DNA of 11,318 nt. Origin: JBBQVO01 sp038211505. GTDB lineage: Bacteria > Chloroflexota > Dehalococcoidia > DSTF01 > JACRBR01. The notes beneath the pieces are model-generated. The model was given only the letters and a program-made list of their open reading frames with translations. It did no database searches and had not been told where the DNA came from. The stretch covers positions 1 to 11,318 of the forward strand of contig JBBQVO010000109.1 of assembly GCA_038211505.1 (NCBI GenBank), given 5' to 3'. Shown piece after piece: positions 1 to 5,957 of this stretch (the stretch's first letter is position 1; each line of letters starts with the position of its first letter). The position numbers and the translations under genes were made by a program.

Positions 1-533
1 AGCGCGATCACGGCGACCTCCGTAGTGCCGCCGCCGATATCGACGATCATGCAACCGTTCGGTTCCATGATCGGCAGGCCGGCGCCGATCGCCGCCGCCA
101 TCGGCTCTTCGACGAGAAACGCCGCGCGGGCGCCGGCGTTGAGCGCGGCGTCGTGGACGGCGCGCTTCTCTACTTCTGTGACGCCGCTGGGGATGCCGAC
201 GACGACGCGCGGCCGCGGGATGCCGAAGCCGAAGCGCTCGTGCACTGAGCGGATGAAGTACTGGAGCATGCGCTCCGTCACCTCGAAGTCGGAGATGACG
301 CCATCCTTGAGGGGCCGGACCGCGACAATGTTGGCGGGCGTGCGCCCGACCATGCGCTTGGCCTCAGCGCCGATGGCGAGAATCTTCTTCGTCTGGCGGT
401 CGATCGCCACGACCGACGGCTCATCGATGACGATGCCCCGGCCCTTGACCATAACGAGCGTGTTAGCGGTGCCGAGGTCGATCCCCACGTCGTGCGAGAA
501 CAAGCCCAGCAGGGCAGTCAACGGATTGATCAC
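1..533 (-). CDS. mreB: Rod shape-determining protein MreB (N-terminal 177 residues, cut by window edge)
   Basis: MreB is the bacterial actin homologue. It forms membrane-associated filaments that guide lateral cell-wall synthesis. The reading frame shows the actin/Hsp70 ATPase signatures: DVGIDLGTANTLV at about residues 15-27 (phosphate 1), VRPLKDGVISDFE at about 72-84, VVGIPSGVTEVEKRAV at about 111-126, EEPMAAAIGAGLP at about 142-154, and MIVDIGGGTTEVAVI at about 162-176 (phosphate 2). The chosen start is a GTG at 531-533, preceded at good spacing by GGGGGAGA. The nearest upstream ATG (minus strand, about 565) hits a stop after a few codons. Full MreB is about 340-350 aa, so roughly half lies beyond base 1, and mreC/mreD would be expected there. 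The alternative name Mbl or another MreB paralogue cannot be excluded from half a protein. Confidence 0.95.
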   Translation of the reverse strand, partial: MINPLTALLGLFSHDVGIDLGTANTLVMVKGRGIVIDEPSVVAIDRQTKKILAIGAEAKRMVGRTPANIVAVRPLKDGVISDFEVTERMLQYFIRSVHERFGFGIPRPRVVVGIPSGVTEVEKRAVHDAALNAGARAAFLVEEPMAAAIGAGLPIMEPNGCMIVDIGGGTTEVAVIA

Positions 534-936
534 ATCTCCCCCGGCCAGGCGGCCATGGTGGTAGTCGAAATGTCAGGGCGGAGCCCCAGGTGCGCGCCTG
601 ATCGGCGGCACAACGTTCGGCATTATAGAGAGCGGGGGTTCGAATCGGAAGCGGGCGGGCGTTTTCGCGCTGTGGAAACACCGAGGTGACTTTTCTCAGC
701 AATAAAACCGGAGGGAATCGAGGCTGTCTTCGACGGGAAGAACGGGAAACGGACGGAGCTGACTCCCCTCTTGGGCACCGCGCTGCTGTGCTCGCCTGCG
801 CGTCGCAGACCCCTTATCTCCCTGTCCACCGCGTAGAAAGCGCCGTCGCAGACGCGCCGGGGAGGAGCCGCGGTGGGTTGCTCGGTCTGCGGCGCGAGTA
901 GCGGTTGAGCGCCGGCCGTCACGTGCCTTTCCAATC
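534..936. other. Non-coding spacer upstream of mreB
   Basis: About 400 bp without a credible gene. Open frames on both strands have arginine- and proline-rich translations with no recognisable domain, as expected of shadow frames in GC-rich DNA. Apart from the mreB promoter candidate I see no repeat, tRNA or motif here. Confidence 0.5.
622..650 (-). promoter_or_regulatory. Putative mreB promoter
   Basis: On the minus strand a perfect TATAAT lies at 622-627, with a weak -35 hexamer TTCCGA at 645-650 (17-bp spacer; 3 of 6 matches to TTGACA). It would start transcription near 615 and give mreB an untranslated leader of about 80 nt. The -10 box is strong, but the -35 match is poor, so this is a prediction only. 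Confidence 0.45.
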
Positions 937-978
937 ACTCCGCGCGCTCCTCGACCGAGGAACGAATCCGCGCGGAGT
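937..978. repeat. 42-nt inverted repeat next to the ncRNA promoter
   Basis: ACTCCGCGCG (937-946) is the exact reverse complement of CGCGCGGAGT (969-978). Inside it a second stem, TCCTC (948-952) with GAGGA (957-961), closes a GACC loop, giving a two-tier cruciform or hairpin. Neither side has a T-run, so it is not an ordinary intrinsic terminator. Its right edge is 11 bp from the -35 box at 990, a position suited to an operator or a topology-sensitive element, but its function is unknown. Confidence 0.6.
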
Positions 979-989
979 ATGTCTCCGGT

Positions 990-1019
990 TTGACAGCGAT
1001 CACGCGGCGCGCGTATGAT
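990..1019 (+). promoter_or_regulatory. Strong sigma-70-type promoter for the candidate ncRNA
   Basis: A perfect TTGACA at 990-995 and TATGAT at 1014-1019 are separated by 18 bp. This is one of the two best consensus promoters in the window. The expected start is near 1026. No plausible translation start follows closely; instead the stretch ends at a terminator at 1210-1238. Confidence 0.65.
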
Positions 1020-1025
1020 GTGCGA

Positions 1026-1238
1026 ACGCGCGGCGATCCACGTTGCGCCCGGCGGCAGGAAAGCGAACCAATGCGAATCTTGGGACTCAGTAATATCGTC
1101 GTCCGCATCCGGCGTGCCGCGCCGCCGCGGATGATTGTGGGTCGGATGAGTGCGCCCAGCGCGAGGCATAGCCTGCGCTGAAGCAAGCCGAACAGGCGAG
1201 ACGCATCGACCCACTACCGGAACGGCAGTGGGTTTTTT
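1026..1238 (+). ncRNA. Candidate stand-alone structured RNA, possibly 6S-like
   Basis: A predicted transcript of about 213 nt is delimited by a consensus promoter and a strong intrinsic terminator, with no convincing open frame. By eye, the ends can form an interrupted closing stem: UGCG/CGCA, CGC/GCG, CGGC/GCCG and UUGC/GCAA, pairing about 1021-1049 with about 1183-1205. An 8-nt bulge lies on the 5' side only. On the 3' side, before GAAGCAA, sits a tight hairpin AGCGC-g-AGGC-AUA-GCCU-GCGCU. The middle (about 1050-1155) can form an irregular stem. A long rod with a bulged centre and a 3'-side hairpin is the general plan of 6S RNA, which binds RNA polymerase. I do not see a conserved sequence that proves this, and SRP RNA, tmRNA and RNase P signatures are absent. 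The RNA gene is reasonably supported; the 6S identity is inference. Confidence 0.5.
1210..1238 (+). terminator. Intrinsic terminator of the candidate ncRNA
   Basis: Stem CCCACT (1210-1215) pairs with AGTGGG (1227-1232). Inside it CCG/CGG closes a GAA loop after one A-C mismatch, and six T residues (1233-1238) follow at once. It ends about 58 bp before the ABC ATPase start, so it insulates that gene from the upstream promoter unless read-through is regulated. Confidence 0.85.
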
Positions 1239-1256
1239 GTTGCCTTGTTCGGTGAA

Positions 1257-1293
1257 CCTAACCCCCGGCCCCTTCCCGGCGCGGGAAGGGGAG
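1257..1293. repeat. Dispersed palindromic repeat (C-rich/G-rich hairpin)
   Basis: The core CCCCTTCCC (1269-1277) pairs exactly with GGGAAGGGG (1283-1291) around a GGCGC loop, preceded by CCTAACCCCCGG. This layout matches a style of short palindromic repeat scattered through spacers of many environmental GC-rich genomes; that assignment is from memory. Its right arm doubles as the ribosome binding site of the ABC ATPase at 1297. Confidence 0.6.
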
Positions 1294-1296
1294 TCG

Positions 1297-2280
1297 ATGG
1301 AAGGATGGAAGCAGATGGCACAGCTACAGGAACGCACGGAACCATCAACGAAGCGCCGGCACGAACGCGAGGCAGCGAGCGACATCGACGCGCGATCCGC
1401 AGCTGCTGCGTCCGACGGCGCGATCGGCGACGCGGCGCCGCCGTTGCAGACGATCGGCGTGACGAAGTCGTTCGGCGGCGGGCTCGATCTCGCGTCGATG
1501 CTGCCGTGGAATCGTGGCAAGCCGCATGAAACGCCACGGAAAGTCGTCGACGCCGTCTCGATCGAGATCCGGCGCGGCGAGATCTTCGGCGTCATCGGCG
1601 CCAACGGCTCCGGCAAGTCGACGCTGATCCGGATGATCAGCACATTGCTGCTGCCGGACGAAGGCGAGGTGCGGATCTTCGGCCTCGACGCCGTGCGCGA
1701 CTCGATGGCAGTGCGATCGCTGATCAATCGTGTGTCGGCGGATCCGTCGTTCTTCAAGAGCATGACGGCGATGGAGAACCTGCTGTTCTTCGGTCGCGTC
1801 TACGGGCTGACACCGCGCGAAATCAAGCAGCGCGTGCCGGAGATCCTGGTGCGGCTCGGGCTAGAGCGCGATCGCGTGTTCGAGCCGATGAGCCATCTCT
1901 CGCGCGGGCAGCAGCAGAAGGTGGCGGTGGCGCGCGCGTTCCTGACGTCGCCGGTGCTGATGCTGCTCGATGAGCCGACGACGGGGCTCGACCCACGCAG
2001 CAAGCGCGACGTACAGGCGTTCGTGCGCGAGGTGCAGCGCGAGCACGATGCGACGATCTTGCTGACGACACACGATATGGAGGAGGCGGAGCTGCTCTGC
2101 GACCGCATCGCCTTCCTGAGCGGCGGCAAGATCGTTGCAGAAGGTACGCCGCTCGAACTGCGCGAGAAAGTTGCAGCCGGCCGTCCGGTCGAGGAGATCG
2201 ATATGGAAGACGTGTTCATGGAGCTGACGGGGCGCAGCGTCGAAGAAGACGAAGAGCCGGCGGTAGTGGGCGCGGGATGA
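1297..2280 (+). CDS. ABC transporter ATP-binding protein (ABC-2 type exporter)
   Basis: The 327-aa cytoplasmic ATPase powers the membrane partner encoded at 2605-3459. Visible motifs are Walker A GANGSGKST (101-109), the signature LSRGQQQKVAVARA (201-214), Walker B VLMLLDEP (220-227) with the D-loop TGLDP, and the H-loop TTHD (257-260). An insertion between the first strands (about 61-85) is common in ABC-2 exporter ATPases. The usual Q-loop glutamine appears to be alanine: VSADP at 146-150, where VPQDP is common. The first 50 residues are polar and probably disordered. Start choice: ATG 1297 follows GGGAAGGGGAG closely; in-frame ATG 1315 is an alternative with GGAAG upstream. The C-terminus is acidic (EEDEEP). 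The substrate (drug, polysaccharide or lipid) cannot be told. Confidence 0.9.
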   Translation: MEGWKQMAQLQERTEPSTKRRHEREAASDIDARSAAAASDGAIGDAAPPLQTIGVTKSFGGGLDLASMLPWNRGKPHETPRKVVDAVSIEIRRGEIFGVIGANGSGKSTLIRMISTLLLPDEGEVRIFGLDAVRDSMAVRSLINRVSADPSFFKSMTAMENLLFFGRVYGLTPREIKQRVPEILVRLGLERDRVFEPMSHLSRGQQQKVAVARAFLTSPVLMLLDEPTTGLDPRSKRDVQAFVREVQREHDATILLTTHDMEEAELLCDRIAFLSGGKIVAEGTPLELREKVAAGRPVEEIDMEDVFMELTGRSVEEDEEPAVVGAG

Positions 2281-2292
2281 TCATGACGGATC

Positions 2293-2320
2293 CACAGAGG
2301 ACACAGAGGAGCACAGAGAG
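2293..2320. repeat. CACAGAG short tandem repeat
   Basis: Three imperfect copies of CACAGAGGA or CACAGAGAG, with a period of about 9-10 bp, begin 12 bp after the ATPase stop codon. Similar CACAGAGG runs occur as dispersed intergenic repeats in many environmental bacterial genomes (recollection, not searched). Confidence 0.65.
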
Positions 2321-2478
2321 TGCCTAGAAGATGTCGCTGTTGATGAGAAGAAGTGCTGCAACGAGGACGTGGGGATTGTGGGGGACGAGAACGATCAACG
2401 GAATCCATAGACGAGGATGCGGAGGGATGAGAGCGCGACATTGGCGCGATGGCGTTTGCTCGGCCGATGACCAACGGC

Positions 2479-2500
2479 GGACGGAGCTAAAGCTGCGTCC
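2479..2500. repeat. Palindrome GGACG-G-AGCT-AA-AGCT-G-CGTCC
   Basis: A 22-bp inverted repeat with one internal G-G mismatch, followed by CTACGTCC. It fits a dispersed palindromic repeat family; no T-run follows, so it is unlikely to be a terminator. Confidence 0.5.
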
Positions 2501-2604
2501 CTACGTCCTCAATTGCCGTCTGCGGCCGCCGACGATGGCGAGTGCCATTGGTGATCTCTGTGTGACCTGTGAACGATCTCGTCGGACAAGAAAGAAGGAC
2601 TTAC

Positions 2605-3459
2605 ATGGCTGCTGTGATACCGGGGATGGCGCTGCCGAGGCGTCCGGGGCGGACGACGCTGGCGTGGGCGTTCATCGAACGACAGACAAACTTGTGGAAG
2701 CGCTACTGGGCGTGGGAGCTCGTATGGCTCGTGTACGGCGCCGTCAACACGCTGGCGGTGACGCTGATCGCGAACCAGGTCGGCGATTCGGGGATCGCGA
2801 ACAAGGCCGACATCTCGAAACTGGTGCTGTTCTTGCTGATCGGCACGCTCGTCTGGGCGTATCTCTCGGCGGTGCTCGACGATATCAGCCTCGTGATCTC
2901 GTGGGAGCGCTGGGAGGGGACGATCGAGCACACGCTGATGGCGCCCGTCGAGCGCTGGCTGCATCTCTCCGGCATGGTGCTGTTTGGCATTCTGCACGCG
3001 ATCATTCGCACGCTGTTGATCTTCCTGATCGCTCTGCCGTTTTTCAGCGTCGATCTCGGACAAGCCGATTGGCTCGCGGCGGCGATCGTGCTGCTTGTCG
3101 GCAGTTTCAGCGTCGCCGGGCTGGCGATCTTCTCAGGCATCTTGCCGATGCTCTATCCGGAGCGCGGGCAGCAGATGTCGATGATGATCCAGGCGTTCGT
3201 GCTGCTGGTCTCGGGCGTGTACTACCAGGTCGATGTGCTGCCGGCGTGGCTGAAGGCGTTCAGCTACGTCTCGCCGGCGACGTACATCCTCGACGGCATC
3301 CGTGGCGCGATCATCGACGGCGACAGCCTCGCCGACGTCTGGCCGCAGCTGCTGGCGCTCGTGGCGTTCGGAGTCATCCTGATCCCGGGCGGCATGATGA
3401 CATTCGCATTTGCGGAGCGTTGGGCGAAGAAGACGGGGCGGCTCAAGCGGCAGGGGTAA
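2605..3459 (+). CDS. ABC-2 type transporter permease
   Basis: A 284-aa integral membrane protein expected to form the channel driven by the ATPase at 1297-2280. It shows about six hydrophobic segments at roughly residues 36-56, 72-92, 123-148, 155-180, 192-210 and 246-270. It has ABC-2 features: ERWEGTIEHTLMAPV (101-115), resembling the conserved E-G-T loop, and VSGVYYQVDVLPAWLKAF with SYVSPATYILDGIR (about 202-233) before the last helix. The N-terminus is cytoplasmic and basic, and the C-terminus ends KKTGRLKRQG. The start ATG 2605 has AAGAAGGA seven bases upstream; an in-frame GTG at 2569 would add 12 residues but lacks a comparable site. Family is confident; substrate is unknown. Confidence 0.9.
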   Translation: MAAVIPGMALPRRPGRTTLAWAFIERQTNLWKRYWAWELVWLVYGAVNTLAVTLIANQVGDSGIANKADISKLVLFLLIGTLVWAYLSAVLDDISLVISWERWEGTIEHTLMAPVERWLHLSGMVLFGILHAIIRTLLIFLIALPFFSVDLGQADWLAAAIVLLVGSFSVAGLAIFSGILPMLYPERGQQMSMMIQAFVLLVSGVYYQVDVLPAWLKAFSYVSPATYILDGIRGAIIDGDSLADVWPQLLALVAFGVILIPGGMMTFAFAERWAKKTGRLKRQG

Positions 3460-3463
3460 CCGG

Positions 3464-3494
3464 AGAGGTTGGACGTTGGATGTTAGAGGTTGGA
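3464..3494. repeat. AGAGGTTGGA direct repeat
   Basis: AGAGGTTGGA occurs at 3464-3473 and again at 3485-3494, with a degenerate GTTGGA copy at 3475-3480 between them. It belongs to the class of short degenerate intergenic repeats seen throughout this window. Confidence 0.5.
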
Positions 3495-3514
3495 AGGCTC
3501 GTACAACGAGCCTT
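3494..3514 (+). terminator. Possible terminator hairpin after the ABC permease
   Basis: A perfect 9-bp stem AAGGCTCGT / ACGAGCCTT closes an ACA loop, 35 bp after the permease stop. The following sequence (TCGGCTTGTATT) is only moderately T-rich, so it may be a weak terminator or a repeat-derived hairpin. It would separate the ABC operon from rtcB. Confidence 0.45.
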
Positions 3515-3590
3515 TCGGCTTGTATTGGATAGACATGGCAGGCCCATATTTGGGCGGCGCGTTGTGATGTGGCGAGAGAGAGTGAATGAG

Positions 3591-4751
3591 ATGAAGGTCA
3601 TCGGGACCGAGCGGCTGCCGATCAAGGTATGGACCGCGGGAGACATCGTCGACGAGGGCGAGGTGCTCGAGCAGGCGCGCAACCTGGCGAACTACCCGAT
3701 CGCCGAGAAGTGGATCTGCCTGATGCCGGACTTTCACGTCGGATACGGCATGCCGATCGGCGGCGTACTGGCGACGGACGGCGGCGTCGTGCCGAACGCG
3801 GTCGGCGTCGACATCGGCTGCGGCATGATCGCCGCGCTTACGGCGTACACGGCGACGACGCTGTCCAAGGACACGCTGCAGGCGTTGCGGCTGGCGATCC
3901 ACGCACGGGTGCCGGTCGGGCAGAAGCATCACGCCGAGAAGCGCTCGCTGTCGGCCGAGCTGATCGCGCAGGCAGGCGAGCTGCCGGTGGTGTCGGCGGA
4001 GCTGGATCGGGCGATGTTTCAGGTGGGGACGCTGGGCTCCGGCAATCACTTCATCGAGATCCAGGCCGACGCGGAAGATCGTGTGTGGGTGATGCTGCAC
4101 TCCGGGTCGCGCAACGTCGGGCTGCGCGTGTGCAACCGCTACCACGGCGCGGCGAAGCAGTACATGGAGCGCTTCTTCTCGGCGATCCCGCACGCGGACC
4201 TGTCGTTCTTGCCACGCGACGTGCCGGAGTACGGCGAGTACATGGGCGAGATGCAGTGGTGCATGGCGTTCGCGGAGGAGAACCGGCTGCGGATGTTCGA
4301 CGCGGTGTGCGAGGCGTTCGCCGAAGTCCTCGGCATCGCGCCGCGTATCGATCTGCAGTTCGACACGCACCACAACTTCGCGCAGATGGAGCGGCACTTC
4401 GACCGCGACCTGCTGATTCACCGGAAGGGCGCCGTGCGCGCGAAGGGATTGGTGACGATCCCGGGCTCGATGGGCACGGCATCGTACATCGGCGAGGGGC
4501 TGGAGCCGGCTGAGTCGTTCTGCACCTGCTCGCATGGCGCCGGTCGCCTGCTTGGCCGCAAAGTCGCGAACCGCACGATCGGCCATGACGACGCGGTCGC
4601 GTCGATGAAGCACGTGGTATACGGAGTACGGTCAGGCGAGTACGACGAGATGCCCGCGTGCTACAAGGACATCGAGTCGGTGATGGAGGCGCAGTCCGAT
4701 CTTGTGCGCCCGGTGCACCGGCTGTCGCCACTGGCTGTAGTCAAGGGCTAG
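3591..4751 (+). CDS. rtcB: RtcB-family RNA-splicing ligase
   Basis: RtcB joins RNA ends bearing 2',3'-cyclic phosphate or 3'-phosphate to 5'-OH ends, using GTP and Mn2+, in tRNA splicing or RNA repair. The 386-aa protein matches the family from end to end. Visible motifs are MPDFHVGYGMPIGGV (45-59), GVDIGCG with metal-binding Cys77 (72-78), LGSGNHFIE (148-156; His153), LHSGSRNVG (169-177; His170), THHNFAQ (259-265; His260/261), HRKGAVRAKG (277-286), PGSMGTASYI (291-300), and CSHGAGR (313-319), whose His315 corresponds to the guanylylated histidine. It ends SDLVRPVHRLSPLAVVKG, like E. coli RtcB. Start ATG 3591 gives the usual MKVIGTERLPIKVW N-terminus; ATG 3567 is possible. The ribosome binding site is weak. 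No archease or RNA-repair partner is adjacent. Confidence 0.95.
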   Translation: MKVIGTERLPIKVWTAGDIVDEGEVLEQARNLANYPIAEKWICLMPDFHVGYGMPIGGVLATDGGVVPNAVGVDIGCGMIAALTAYTATTLSKDTLQALRLAIHARVPVGQKHHAEKRSLSAELIAQAGELPVVSAELDRAMFQVGTLGSGNHFIEIQADAEDRVWVMLHSGSRNVGLRVCNRYHGAAKQYMERFFSAIPHADLSFLPRDVPEYGEYMGEMQWCMAFAEENRLRMFDAVCEAFAEVLGIAPRIDLQFDTHHNFAQMERHFDRDLLIHRKGAVRAKGLVTIPGSMGTASYIGEGLEPAESFCTCSHGAGRLLGRKVANRTIGHDDAVASMKHVVYGVRSGEYDEMPACYKDIESVMEAQSDLVRPVHRLSPLAVVKG

Positions 4752-4834
4752 CAACCAATGGGGCCGGTCGCACGGCGCGGCCATCTCCTCCTCCGTCCGT
4801 GCCCGACTGGTGTTCCGCCGACGCGGTAAAACAA

Positions 4835-4865
4835 GAACAGGGCGGACAACATGTCCGCCCTGTTC
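4835..4865 (-). terminator. Terminator between convergent rtcB and rplA
   Basis: A perfect 14-bp stem: 4835-4848 is the exact reverse complement of 4852-4865, closing an ACA loop (TGT on the minus strand). On the minus strand it is followed by TTGTTTT, fitting termination of the long rplA operon. On the plus strand the downstream AAATCAG is not T-rich, so the help for rtcB is less sure. The stem includes GGCGGACAACATGTCCGCC, a repeat-like sequence that partly recurs near 7870-7890. Confidence 0.8.
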
Positions 4866-4885
4866 AAATCAGTCACGCCCCGCGG

Positions 4886-5596
4886 CTAGCCTGCCTTCAT
4901 GGCCATTGCCGGCGTCGGGTCTACGCGGATGCCGGGGCCCATCGATGTTGTCATCGTGATCGAGCGGATGAAGGAGCCTTTGCCGCCGGTGGGCTTCGCC
5001 TTCTGGATCTCCGACAGCAGCACGGCCATGTTCTCTTCGAGTGCGTCTTCGTCGAAGCTCACTTTGCCGACCGGCACGTGGATGATCGCGGTGCGGTCGA
5101 GACGGAACTCGACGCGGCCCTGGCGTGCGTCGTTGACGCCGCGGGCGATGTCCGCCGCCTCGACGACCGTGCCCGAGCGCGGGTTTGGCATCAGACCCTT
5201 CGGCCCCAGCACGCGGCCGAGCCGTCCGACCTTGCCCATCAGGCTGCGCTCCGAGATGGCGATATCGAAGTCGGTGTAGCCGCCTTCGACTTTCTTGATC
5301 AGCTCATCGCCGCCGACTTCATCGGCGCCGGCCTCGGTCGCCGCGCGCGCCGCCTCGCCGTCGGCGAAGACCATCACGCGCACGGTCTTGCCGAGACCGT
5401 GCGGCAGCAGCGCCGTCCCGCGGATCTGCTGATCGGCGTGACGCGGATCGAGTCCCGTCCGCAGATGCAGCTCGACCGTTTCATCGAACTTCACGTATGA
5501 GCACGCCTTCGCCAGCGCGATCGCCTCGGCCGGCGCGTACAGCTTGTTCTCGTCGACGAGCTTCGCCTTCTCTTCGTACTTCTTCCCGCGCTTCAT
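4886..5596 (-). CDS. rplA: 50S ribosomal protein L1
   Basis: L1 binds helices 76-78 of 23S rRNA, builds the mobile L1 stalk that helps release E-site tRNA, and in many bacteria represses its own operon by binding mRNA. The 236-aa length is typical. Family hallmarks are an N-terminal MKRGKKYEE, LDPRHADQQIRG (about 49-60), GLGKTVRVMVFADG (about 67-80), the long motif LGRVLGPKGLMPNPRSGTV (about 126-144), and FRLDRTAIIHVPVGKVSFDE (about 163-182) near the end of the RNA-binding domain. GAGGAGC precedes the ATG on the minus strand. It is the last gene of the tuf-nusG-rplK block and faces rtcB. A 361-bp repeat-bearing spacer separates it from rplK, where most genomes have only a few bases. Confidence 0.98.
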   Translation of the reverse strand: MKRGKKYEEKAKLVDENKLYAPAEAIALAKACSYVKFDETVELHLRTGLDPRHADQQIRGTALLPHGLGKTVRVMVFADGEAARAATEAGADEVGGDELIKKVEGGYTDFDIAISERSLMGKVGRLGRVLGPKGLMPNPRSGTVVEAADIARGVNDARQGRVEFRLDRTAIIHVPVGKVSFDEDALEENMAVLLSEIQKAKPTGGKGSFIRSITMTTSMGPGIRVDPTPAMAMKAG

Positions 5597-5643
5597 GTTG
5601 CTCCTCGTTCCTTCGGCGACGTCACCCTCGTGAGGGCCGAGTC

Positions 5644-5659
5644 GATCTCTGACGAGATC
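5644..5659 (-). promoter_or_regulatory. Hairpin in the rplA leader
   Basis: GATCTC-TGAC-GAGATC forms a perfect 6-bp stem about 48 nt upstream of the rplA start; a second small stem, CCCT-CGTG-AGGG, lies nearer the gene. The position is where an L1-binding autoregulatory site could sit, but I cannot match it to the known L1 target fold, so its role is open. Confidence 0.3.
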
Positions 5660-5692
5660 TCCGTCACCGTCTATGTTAGCGGCTAGCAGCTA

Positions 5693-5720
5693 GCTGATAG
5701 CTGATAGCGAATAGCAGATA
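5693..5720. repeat. 7-bp tandem repeat (GCTGATA-like)
   Basis: Four head-to-tail units: GCTGATA, GCTGATA, GCGAATA, GCAGATA. They are preceded by more degenerate TAGC-containing copies from about 5676. It lies inside the rplK-rplA transcript and may vary in copy number between strains. Confidence 0.75.
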
Positions 5721-5782
5721 GCCCGTTGTTTCGGCACTCCGTTGTGACTGTTGTGCAACCACCAATGCTGCATCTCGCCAAG

Positions 5783-5898
5783 ACTGTCATTCTGAACGTA
5801 GTTACGAATCTTGTGTGGCCGCGTCCGAATCGTATTCCTGAGACTCGCGGCAACGGATGCGACCGACGTAGATTCTTCGCTTCGCTCAGAATGACAGT
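5783..5898. repeat. Inverted-repeat element, copy 1 (TGTCATTCTGAGC type)
   Basis: The left arm 5783-5811 and right arm 5870-5898 are 29-nt inverted repeats matching at 24 of 29 positions, starting ACTGTCATTCTGA and ending in its complement. The arms enclose about 58 bp. This is a MITE-like palindrome without a transposase; translated, it gives the well-known spurious HSERSEE peptide. A second copy lies at 6447-6562. Confidence 0.8.
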
Positions 5899-5957
5899 GA
5901 TGTTGCCTTCGGAACCGACGCCGGGTGCCGACGAACTCTCGTCCTGGCACCCAACGA

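Larger units (their letters stand above)
2281..2604. other. Repeat-mosaic spacer between ABC ATPase and permease
   Basis: 324 bp without a credible gene. It holds the CACAGAG tandem repeat (2293-2320), an imperfect 22-bp palindrome (2479-2500) and a CTCTGTGTGACCTGTG segment (about 2557-2572) that is partly a reverse complement of the CACAGAG units. Open frames through it continue out of frame into the permease and show no domain. It looks like DNA inserted between two genes that are usually adjacent. Confidence 0.55.
5597..5957. other. Repeat-filled spacer between rplK and rplA
   Basis: 361 bp transcribed on the minus strand as part of the ribosomal block. From rplA outwards it holds small hairpins in the rplA leader (CCCT/AGGG near 5630; GATCTC/GAGATC at 5644-5659), a 7-bp tandem repeat (5693-5720) and an inverted-repeat element (5783-5898). 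No protein gene is credible; the minus frame reading HSERSEES is a product of the repeat. Confidence 0.6.

Noticed and set aside
634..656. tRNA-like GGTTCGAATC
   Set aside because: It resembles a T-loop, but no matching T-stem, anticodon arm or acceptor stem is present on either strand.
1021..1238. SRP RNA, tmRNA or known riboswitch in this stretch
   Set aside because: The conserved GGAAGGAAGC-type SRP loop, tmRNA ends and common aptamer cores were not seen; only the general 6S-like shape remains possible.
696..1763. Long minus-strand frame overlapping the ncRNA region and the ABC ATPase
   Set aside because: Antisense shadow of GC-rich coding sequence, with low-complexity Arg/Ser translation and no domain.
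2331..3590. Upstream part of a long plus-strand frame that runs on into rtcB
   Set aside because: It overlaps the permease in another frame, is Arg/Ala/Gly-rich and matches nothing; only the portion from 3591 matches RtcB.
3483..4613. Long minus-strand frame antisense to rtcB
   Set aside because: His/Arg/Val-rich antisense shadow; RtcB motifs are intact on the plus strand.
5693..5722. CRISPR-like array
   Set aside because: Units are 7 bp, adjacent and lack spacers; this is a simple tandem repeat.
5690..5950. Small minus-strand protein with HSERSEES
   Set aside because: This peptide is the translation of the inverted-repeat element, a known kind of false gene, not a real protein.
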